Source: Saccharospirillum impatiens DSM 12546
Lineage (GTDB): Bacteria > Pseudomonadota > Gammaproteobacteria > Pseudomonadales > Natronospirillaceae
Assembly (NCBI RefSeq): GCF_000423605.1
Contig: NZ_AUIH01000010.1
Span: forward strand, 62,001-126,000
DNA: 64,000 nt
Direction of reading: 5' to 3'
The translations under genes and the position numbers were made by a program. The notes beneath the pieces were generated by a model. That model was not told the DNA's origin. It saw nothing but the letters and a program-made list of their open reading frames with translations, and made no database searches. Shown here piece by piece: positions 56,597 to 64,000 of this stretch. The first letter of the stretch is position 1. Each line of letters opens with the position of its first letter.

Positions 56597-57669
56597 CGGT
56601 CGAGAATCCATTGGTTGACTTTGGTTTCAGTAAGTTGGGGATGGTTGGCGCCGGCGGACTCAAGCGTCAGCCCGGCGCAGCCCAGGCCGAATGCGGCCTG
56701 GTGTAACAGTGTCCAGCCAGCCCGGTCGGCATGAATGATGCCGGCTATGAGGGCGTCGCCGGCGCCGGTATCGCTCGCTATGTGAGTTGGGTAAATGCCC
56801 TGCTGGTGTTGGTTGCTGGCGGTATTGAGCAACAAGCCGTTACTGCCGAGGCTCAGCGCCACCGTTTTAACCCCTTCGCTGATCAATCGGTTCGACAGGG
56901 CTTCCGCGTCGGTGTCTTCCTGGCCCAATAACGCACGGGCTTCCGACTGGTTGACCTTCAGCACATTCAGATGCGCGAGCAAGGGTTTGAGTCTGGGGGC
57001 TTTGGCGGTAGAGACGGCATCGGCGTAGAGCGCGCCCTTTAACGGCAGCGTTGCCAGCCAGGCCAATGTCGCCTCAGGCACATTGGCCTCAACAACCACT
57101 GCATCGGCAGCGACCAGCGTCGAGCGCAGTGGCGCCAGTGCCTCGGGCGTCAGGGCATCGGTAATGCCCATGTCGGCGAGCGCGCCAATCAGTTGGCCAT
57201 CGTGATCGTTCATGGCCAGGTAGGTGCTGGTGGGCAGGCTCGGGTGGCGCAGCAGGCCATCGGTGCGAATACCGGCAGCAGCAATGCGCTGCTGCAGCCA
57301 GTCGCCATTGCTGTCATTGCCCAGCAAGGTAATCAGGGTCACGTCGTGGCCCAGGTGAGCGAGGTTCTCGGCGATGTTGCGGCCAACACCCCCTGCGCTT
57401 TGCGCCAGACTGCCGGGGTTGGAATCGCCGGGCCGGTAGGAGGCACTGCAACGCCCGGTCAGATCCACATTCGCCCCGCCCAGCACCACAATGCGATCCT
57501 GATCCGGCAGTAAGTAGCCCTTGCCCAGAATCACACCCTGACGGGTCAGCCGCATGATATGGCCTGCCACGGATTCACGGCTGATGCCGAGCTGGTCAGC
57601 CAGTTGCTGCTGGGTGGCCATGGGGGTGGCGCGAATTGCGGCCACCAGTTGTTGTTCAAGTTCGGTCAT
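56593..57669 (-). CDS. psuK: Pseudouridine kinase (PfkB family) with N-terminal winged helix
   Basis: 358 residues from ATG 57669; Met at 57687 is an alternative. The first 65 residues form a helix-turn-helix (ATPMATQQQLADQLGISRESVAGHIMRLTRQGVILG), then a PfkB kinase: VVLGGANVDLTGR, QSAGGVGRNIAENLAHLG, and the anion hole SDTGAGDALIAGIIH. It phosphorylates pseudouridine at C5'. The DNA-binding part suggests it also controls its own operon. Two TAACAnnTGTTA-type sites lie just upstream. Such HTH-PfkB fusions are known in this enzyme family. Confidence 0.92.
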   Translation of the reverse strand: MTELEQQLVAAIRATPMATQQQLADQLGISRESVAGHIMRLTRQGVILGKGYLLPDQDRIVVLGGANVDLTGRCSASYRPGDSNPGSLAQSAGGVGRNIAENLAHLGHDVTLITLLGNDSNGDWLQQRIAAAGIRTDGLLRHPSLPTSTYLAMNDHDGQLIGALADMGITDALTPEALAPLRSTLVAADAVVVEANVPEATLAWLATLPLKGALYADAVSTAKAPRLKPLLAHLNVLKVNQSEARALLGQEDTDAEALSNRLISEGVKTVALSLGSNGLLLNTASNQHQQGIYPTHIASDTGAGDALIAGIIHADRAGWTLLHQAAFGLGCAGLTLESAGANHPQLTETKVNQWILDR

Positions 57670-57681
57670 AGAGGGCTCAGG

Positions 57682-57711
57682 TAACAAGTGTTAATTCGAT
57701 AACATATGTTA
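57682..57711. promoter_or_regulatory. Paired operators TAACAAGTGTTA and TAACATATGTTA upstream of psuK
   Basis: 12-bp sites at 57682-57693 and 57700-57711, centres 18 bp apart. The second is a perfect palindrome and the first has one central mismatch pair. They start 13 nt before the psuK ATG, close enough to block transcription. The natural candidate regulator is PsuK's own helix-turn-helix. Confidence 0.65.
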
Positions 57712-57907
57712 ATTGTGCCTGTGAATCCGGGAGGATTGCAAGACCTGGTTTTGTGGGAGGCCACTCTGTGGGCGACTGGAAGCAGCCAAGCCGGTGAGTA
57801 AAACGATGGCCAGCAGTGAGGGCGGATGTTCAGTCAAAAAAAAACCGGGGATGCCAGGAGGGGTAGGCATTGAGTGATGATGAAACAGGGAGTATCTAAC
57901 CTTGAGA

Positions 57908-57992
<85 letters not shown>

Positions 57993-58120
57993 AAACTGAC
58001 CGGGTTGTCTCAGTCAGGGAGCGGCATGGTAATGAATTCGTGGCAGGCGTGCAATAGGTGGGGAGTTTTTGAGTGAAGCAGAGTGGCTAACCCAGGTTTT
58101 GGAGTTGGCTCAGGTGACTA

Positions 58121-58247
58121 GCGGCGGCTGCCAGTGGCGCCTCTGCGAGGGAGTCCGCAGCATGGACTAAAACGCCAGGAGCGTTTTAGCATGAGCGCAG
58201 CGAGCCCGAAGGGTGAATCCCATGGATGGGATTCATATCATGCGGAC
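58121..58247 (+). repeat. A-type element A12, right half deleted, with nested cassette
   Basis: The left arm (GCGGCGGCTGCCAGTGGCGC) and first hairpin are present, with a 73-nt cassette (58167-58239: CTAAAACGC-CAGGA-GCG, GAATCCCATGGATGGGATTC, ATATC) in the apex. After TGCGGAC the second hairpin and right arm are missing and the DNA runs directly into the end of the GGDEF-EAL gene. An evident deletion product. Confidence 0.85.
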
Positions 58248-58259
58248 AATGCCACAGAC

Positions 58260-60236
58260 CTACTGACGCGCCATCTGGCGTTGTTCAAACCACTCAATGG
58301 CTTCGCCCAATGGGCGCGGCTTGGAATAGACAAAGCCCTGAATGCAAAAGCAGCCAAGCTTGGCCACGGCATTGAGTTCATCTTCAGTCTCCACCCCTTC
58401 GGCCACCACGGTGATCGACAGCGACGCGCACAGATCGACAATCGCCTTGACCACCGCTTTCTGTTTTTCCGAGTTGGGCAGGTCACGAATAAAGCTCTGG
58501 TCGAGTTTGATGATCGAAAACGGCAGGTCGGGCAGTTTCGACAGGTTGGCATAGCCGGAACCGAAATCGTCGAGGGCCAGAGAAATACCCAGCTCGCTCA
58601 GGGCCTCAAGCCGGTTGCGGAAGTCATCGTTCTGGTCCGGCAGGTGGTGCTCGGTAATCTCGATTTCCAGGTAGCGCATGGCGTCTGGTTTGCGAGCCTG
58701 CCAGGCGGCCAGGTAGCGCAGGGTATCTTCGTTAACGCTTTGCACGCTCAGGTTCACGCCCAGCACCACCGGGTGTGCGCCTTCGTTGAGTTGCCGGGAA
58801 ATCAGCAGCAGGGCCTGCTCCAGCATCCAGCGGTCCAGCTCCCGAATCGACCCGTTGTGTTCGGCCAGTTCAATGAAGTGCCCGGGGTAGATCAGGTCGC
58901 CTTCTTCACCCTGGAGTCGCGCCAGGCATTCCAGCGCCAGAATTTCTCCGGTGCGGCAATCGATGCGCGGTTGCAGGTGCACTTCCAGATCCTGCTGCTT
59001 GAGCGCGTTCTTCAACATTTGCGCCTTACGCAGCCGGCGCTGAGCCTGGTCTTCGTAATCGCTGTGGTACCAGTGCACCTGGTTGCGGCCTTTTTTCTTG
59101 GCGTTGAACAGCGCAATGCCCGCGTTCTGGTGCAGTTCGTTGGCGGTCATGCCATGCCCGGGGGCTCTTGCGGCACCGATCGAGACGGTAAAGCTGTAGC
59201 TGCTCTCACCGATGGAAAACGGCTGGTTCAATTGCAGATGCAGGTCTTTCAGGCGTTCATCGCGGTCGTCGTCAGACGGCACTTCGGTGCCATACCAGAA
59301 CAGCACGAATTCATCGGCACCGACGCGGGCGAGAAAATCGTCCTCGTCGCTGTGGTGTTTCAGGCGCTGCGACAACTGCGTCAGCAATTGGTCGCCCGCG
59401 GCTGTACCCATACTGTCATTCAGCACTTTAAAGTGGTCGATGTCGACGTGCAGGCACCAGAGGTCGTCGATCTCTTCATCGTGGTCATCGATGAAACGGC
59501 GCATCCCTTGCTGGTTGGCAAAATGCGTGACCGGGTCGACCAGTTGGTCGGCGCGCAGTTGTTCATCGGAGACCTTGTAACCGGTAATGTCGATGGCAAA
59601 ACCGAGCACGCCGACAATGGCCTCGTTCTCGCCAACCAGAGGGTGGCGCTCAATGCGGTACCAGCGCGAAGGCTGGCCGGTCAGATCCATCTTCAGTTCC
59701 AGAACCTGATGGCGGCCCGAGCTCAGCGCCTGTTCGTCCGACGCCATAAACACCTCGGCCAATTGGGCATGCAGCACATCGGCATCGGTTTTCCCTTGCA
59801 CATCGGCCCCATCGCACCATTGATTGGTCAGCGAGCTGTTGGCCACCAGATAACGGCCAAAGCGGTCTTTCAGCCAGACCGGGAAGGTCAGGTTGTTGTA
59901 GACGCTTTGCAGCAGAATATGGTCGTCACGCAGCTGTTTACTGGTGTCGAGCATGTCTTTGGCCTGAATCAGCGCATTTTGCAGATGTTTCTGGTCATTC
60001 TGGGCCAATGACAGCGTAATCGCCGCATAGACCCGAAACGTCGCGACCAGCAAGGCCAGGCTGCCAATGGTACACAGCAGCCCCATCATGCCGCTGATCA
60101 TGGGGATGTTCAGGCTCAGTAGCCAAACCGCCACCGCCAGCAGAATGCCGGAACAGAAGCCAAGGCCGACCAAAAGGCCGAGTTTTTTTGCCAGCGGGGT
60201 TTTCTGGCCGGTCAAAGGGCCGGTCTTTGCGCTCAT
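58260..60236 (-). CDS. PAS-GGDEF-EAL membrane protein
   Basis: 658 residues. Two membrane helices (about 18-40 and 44-68) and a short coil, then PAS (about 105-225), GGDEF (about 235-395, active site altered to GADEF: RVGADEFVLFW) and EAL (about 400-650). The EAL signature reads ECLAR, keeping the metal-binding Glu; NLSVQ, EITEHH, LDDFGSGYANL, KLDQSF and AEGVET are present, so phosphodiesterase activity on cyclic-di-GMP is likely. The GADEF change probably makes the cyclase weak or regulatory. A long frame on the opposite strand over this gene is an artefact. Confidence 0.92.
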   Translation of the reverse strand: MSAKTGPLTGQKTPLAKKLGLLVGLGFCSGILLAVAVWLLSLNIPMISGMMGLLCTIGSLALLVATFRVYAAITLSLAQNDQKHLQNALIQAKDMLDTSKQLRDDHILLQSVYNNLTFPVWLKDRFGRYLVANSSLTNQWCDGADVQGKTDADVLHAQLAEVFMASDEQALSSGRHQVLELKMDLTGQPSRWYRIERHPLVGENEAIVGVLGFAIDITGYKVSDEQLRADQLVDPVTHFANQQGMRRFIDDHDEEIDDLWCLHVDIDHFKVLNDSMGTAAGDQLLTQLSQRLKHHSDEDDFLARVGADEFVLFWYGTEVPSDDDRDERLKDLHLQLNQPFSIGESSYSFTVSIGAARAPGHGMTANELHQNAGIALFNAKKKGRNQVHWYHSDYEDQAQRRLRKAQMLKNALKQQDLEVHLQPRIDCRTGEILALECLARLQGEEGDLIYPGHFIELAEHNGSIRELDRWMLEQALLLISRQLNEGAHPVVLGVNLSVQSVNEDTLRYLAAWQARKPDAMRYLEIEITEHHLPDQNDDFRNRLEALSELGISLALDDFGSGYANLSKLPDLPFSIIKLDQSFIRDLPNSEKQKAVVKAIVDLCASLSITVVAEGVETEDELNAVAKLGCFCIQGFVYSKPRPLGEAIEWFEQRQMARQ

Positions 60237-60346
60237 GGTCTTCCTCGTAATACGGGGCGGGTCACCCGGGCAGACCTGCAGGCCTGACCGGGTGGCTCAG
60301 CTCACGGTTAAAAACGTACGCTGAGCCTGGTTGCTATACGATACGC

Positions 60347-62002
<1,656 letters not shown>

Positions 62003-62046
62003 CGGTTCACCTTTCTGGTTCGTTTCAGTTTGTCTGCCTGGAGTCC

Positions 62047-62159
62047 GTGTCAGACACCGGCTGTGCCTATTCGGGGTCGGCGTAAATCCTTCCATGGAGC
62101 CTAGGCCGCAGCATCCATGCTGCGGACTTCCCCGAATAGGCACACCCGGCATCTGGCAC
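62047..62159 (-). repeat. A-type dispersed palindromic element, copy A10
   Basis: Reverse orientation. Outer stem GTGTCAGACACCGGCTGTG with CACACCCGGCATCTGGCAC. Inner hairpins are CTTCCATGGAG and CGCAGCATCCATGCTGCG. It overlaps the region upstream of ettA, 45 nt before the GTG, so it lies in the probable ettA leader. Confidence 0.9.
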
Positions 62160-62308
62160 TAAGTTGGCTGCCAACTCCAAAGCTCGAATAATTTGAGTGT
62201 CGCTAGAGTATTGAAAAGGCCTTGCTTTGGAAAGGCCGCATCAGACGGCCATTGTCCACGATTAAATTGGATGAGTGTTAAGAATTAAAGGGCGGCAACT
62301 CAGGCAAA

Positions 62309-62487
62309 GGGCCGTCAGGTATGCTCATTGAAGACCGTGATGCCGCATGGATGCGGCATTCGAGCCCCCAGGGACCATAACGCCAGGAGCGTTTTGGCAT
62401 GAGCGAAGCGAGCCCGCAAGGGCCAGTCCCACGGATGGGACTGGTATCGGTTTACGGCGTGTCTTCAAGGAGCATACCTGACGGCCC
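62309..62487 (+). repeat. A-type element A13 (TTTACGGCGT subtype) with nested cassette in the second arm
   Basis: Outer stem GGGCCGTCAGGTATGCTC with GAGCATACCTGACGGCCC: 18 perfect pairs. First hairpin TGCCGCATGGATGCGGCA. The second arm (GAGCCCCCAGGGA ... ATCGGTTTACGGCG) is split by a 74-nt cassette at 62375-62448, whose last hairpin is CCAGTCCCACGGATGGGACTGG-like. Relative to the cassettes at 24.5 and 58.2 kb, both strands of that stem have changed together. Confidence 0.92.
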
Positions 62488-62554
62488 GAACCGACTGGCA
62501 CCCATCACCGATTAACCACCCAAACAGTCTCGATGACGATCGGGACTGTTTCTC

Positions 62555-63175
62555 TTATCCCTTAAAGCCCTTGCCAACCACATACACTTCCCGCGAACGG
62601 GCCCGTGACGAATCGGGTTTGCGAATCACCACTTTATCGAACGACGTTCGCAAGTCTTTGACGTACTCATCGTAGCCTTCACCGTGGAACACCTTTGCTA
62701 CAAAACTGCCTTTCGGTTTGAGCACTTGTCGCGCCATATCCAACGCCAGCTCGACCAGATACATCGAGGAGGCCTGGTCGGCGACATCCACACCGCTGAT
62801 GTTGGGCGCCATATCCGAGATCACCACATCAGCCAGAGCGCCATCCAACGTCGCCATGATCTCATCGAACACGCTTTCCTCGGTAAAATCGCCCTGAATG
62901 AACTCGACCCCGGCAATGGAATCCATCTCCAGAATATCTGACGCCACTACCCGGCCCTTGTGACCGACCAGTTTCGCAGACACCTGCGACCAGCCGCCGG
63001 GTGCCGAGCCGAGATCCATCACCAGCATATTGGGGTGAATCAGTTTGTCCTTGGTGTTGATTTCCAGCAGTTTATAGCTCGCGCGCGACCGGTAACCGTC
63101 GATCTGCGCCTGCTTAACAAAAGGGTCGTTCACGTGCTCTTCGAGCCACCGACTGCTGCTTTTGGATCGGGCCAT
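62555..63175 (-). CDS. rlmE: 23S rRNA (U2552) 2'-O-methyltransferase RlmE (FtsJ)
   Basis: 206 residues from ATG 63175; ATG 63181 is also possible. SAM-dependent enzyme that methylates U2552 in the A-loop and helps final 50S assembly. Catalytic K-D-K-E set: Lys in [12 protein letters not shown], Asp in [13 protein letters not shown], Lys in [11 protein letters not shown], Glu in [16 protein letters not shown] loop is [11 protein letters not shown]. In E. coli it precedes ftsH; no ftsH follows here. Confidence 0.95.
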   Translation of the reverse strand: MARSKSSSRWLEEHVNDPFVKQAQIDGYRSRASYKLLEINTKDKLIHPNMLVMDLGSAPGGWSQVSAKLVGHKGRVVASDILEMDSIAGVEFIQGDFTEESVFDEIMATLDGALADVVISDMAPNISGVDVADQASSMYLVELALDMARQVLKPKGSFVAKVFHGEGYDEYVKDLRTSFDKVVIRKPDSSRARSREVYVVGKGFKG

Positions 63176-63251
63176 AGCCAATTAACCGTGCTGATTCATC
63201 GAATAAGCCGCCATTGTACGCTGTGGCCGGGTAGGGCGTAAAACCACAACA

Positions 63252-63280
63252 CTGACACAACTCGGCCCAGTGCGTATAAT
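63252..63280 (+). promoter_or_regulatory. Strong sigma-70 promoter for the FAD oxidoreductase gene
   Basis: CTGACA (63252-63257), 17-nt spacer, TATAAT (63275-63280). One mismatch to the -35 and none to the -10 consensus. Predicted transcript start about 63287, so element A11 would lie in a roughly 210-nt 5' leader. Confidence 0.75.
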
Positions 63281-63324
63281 TACGCGCTATTCAGCACTCG
63301 AGTCTAGGCGCTTGCACAATGCGA

Positions 63325-63437
63325 GCGTTGGCTGCCGGTGGTGCTTCTGCTGGGAAGTCCGAAACATGGATGTTTCGGCCTAGGCCCCATGGATGGGTTG
63401 ATGCCGACCCAGCAGAAGCACTGCCGGTGGCCAACGC
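63325..63437 (+). repeat. A-type dispersed palindromic element, copy A11
   Basis: Outer stem GCGTTGGCTGCCGGTGGTGC with GCACTGCCGGTGGCCAACGC. Core CTGCTGGG with CCCAGCAG. First hairpin GAAACATGGATGTTTC, second CCCCATGGATGGG. It sits downstream of the promoter at 63252 and so is probably transcribed as RNA. Confidence 0.9.
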
Positions 63438-63495
63438 GGACCACAGCCACAAAGCCAAACCTCCACCATGTCGGAGTCACCGACCAGGATTCTCA

Positions 63496-64000
63496 ATGAT
63501 TCGCCTTAATGAACTTGCCCTACCGCTCGACCACCCGCCCGAAGCCTTGCGCCCGGCCATTGTTGCCCGGCTGAAACTGGCCGATGCCGATTTGGTGTCT
63601 TTTACCGTGTTCAAGCGCAGCTACGATGCGCGCAAAAAGAACTCGGAAATCAAATTTGTCTACATCGTTGATCTTGAGGTGAGTGACCAAGCCGCCGTAC
63701 TTGAGCGTTTTGCGGAAGATCACCACGTTCGCCCCGCACCCGATACCGCCTATTACCCGGTCGCCAAAGCCCCGGCCAGCGTCACCGAACGCCCTGTCGT
63801 CATCGGTTTCGGGCCCTGCGGACTGTTCGCCGCCCTGATTCTCGCGCAAATGGGTTTCAAACCCATCGTGCTGGAACGCGGTAAAGACGTCCGCCGTCGC
63901 ACCAAAGACACCTGGGCGCTGTGGCGCAAACATGAACTGTCACCGGAATCGAACGTCCAGTTTGGGGAAGGCGGGGCCGGGCTGTTTTCCGATGGCAAAC
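63496..64000 (+). CDS. Uncharacterised FAD-dependent oxidoreductase (COG2509-like), 3' partial
   Basis: Begins ATG 63496 and is open at the right edge after 168 codons. The N-terminal domain MIRLNELALPLDHPPEALRP and FTVFKRSYDARKKNSEIKFVYIVDLEV is followed by a Rossmann FAD loop (VVIGFGPCGLFAALILAQMGFKPIVLERG) and ESNVQFGEGGAGLFSDGK. That order matches a conserved family of FAD-dependent dehydrogenases of unknown substrate, usually about 540 residues. It is read from a strong promoter at 63252. Confidence 0.88.
   Translation, partial: MIRLNELALPLDHPPEALRPAIVARLKLADADLVSFTVFKRSYDARKKNSEIKFVYIVDLEVSDQAAVLERFAEDHHVRPAPDTAYYPVAKAPASVTERPVVIGFGPCGLFAALILAQMGFKPIVLERGKDVRRRTKDTWALWRKHELSPESNVQFGEGGAGLFSDGK

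Noticed and set aside
58134-60011. A 625-codon open frame on the plus strand
   Set aside because: It lies entirely antisense to the well-supported GGDEF-EAL gene, begins inside repeat A12, and its translation shows no domain. A shadow of codon bias.
62003-62152. N-terminal extension of EttA
   Set aside because: The added residues are a translation of repeat A10; family alignment places the start at GTG 62002.

Overview
The window looks like a chromosomal segment of a heterotrophic, probably marine, gammaproteobacterium of the Oceanospirillales kind (Saccharospirillum-like is my guess, from overall gene style only). Supporting this are a moderately GC-rich genome, a GspE/PilB-type ATPase, RlmE, EttA, NfsA and NnrU proteins, several chemoreceptors and GGDEF proteins, a TRAP transporter, and liu and bkd genes.

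Layout. 1-6.7 kb: the end of a secretion/pilus ATPase, a saccharopine-dehydrogenase-like reductase, an ABC-F ATPase and four small envelope proteins. 6.8-19.5 kb: a leucine/branched-chain catabolic block on the + strand (liuA, a second acyl-CoA dehydrogenase, liuBCDE, then bkd E1alpha, E1beta and E2). BKD makes isovaleryl-CoA and the Liu enzymes take it to acetoacetate and acetyl-CoA. 19.5-21 kb: an IS110-group element inserted in an intergenic repeat; its ends and a bridge RNA can be read from sequence. 21-25.3 kb: NfsA-like nitroreductase, 2OG oxygenase, GNAT-nitrilase fusion, NnrU. 25.5-38.7 kb: a MarR regulator, a TRAP transporter, and a divergent run of crotonase, thiolase, SDR, acyl-CoA dehydrogenase, feruloyl-CoA-synthetase-like ligase, 4HBT thioesterase and a secreted tannase/feruloyl esterase. 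Together these form a plausible complete CoA-dependent beta-oxidative route for hydroxycinnamate esters. 39-47.8 kb: RhlE helicase and signalling genes (two chemoreceptors, a GAF-GGDEF protein), with two decayed relatives. 47.9-54 kb: the glycine cleavage system split into gcvPH (-) and gcvT (+) around an XRE-cupin regulator. 54-64 kb: lipoprotein, solute-binding protein, psuK-psuG, tRNA-Leu(UAG), GGDEF-EAL protein, ettA, rlmE and the start of an FAD-dependent oxidoreductase.

The most striking non-coding feature is a family of about 110-nt intergenic palindromic elements. I count 13 A-type copies, one of them half deleted, and 3 of a related B type. All have long outer stems and inner hairpins with the apex CATGGATG or a close variant. 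Stem bases differ between copies but stay paired, so the structure appears to be maintained. Three A-type copies carry a nested 73-74-nt hairpin cassette, each inserted exactly in an ATGGA-type apex. These elements fill most of the larger gaps between genes.
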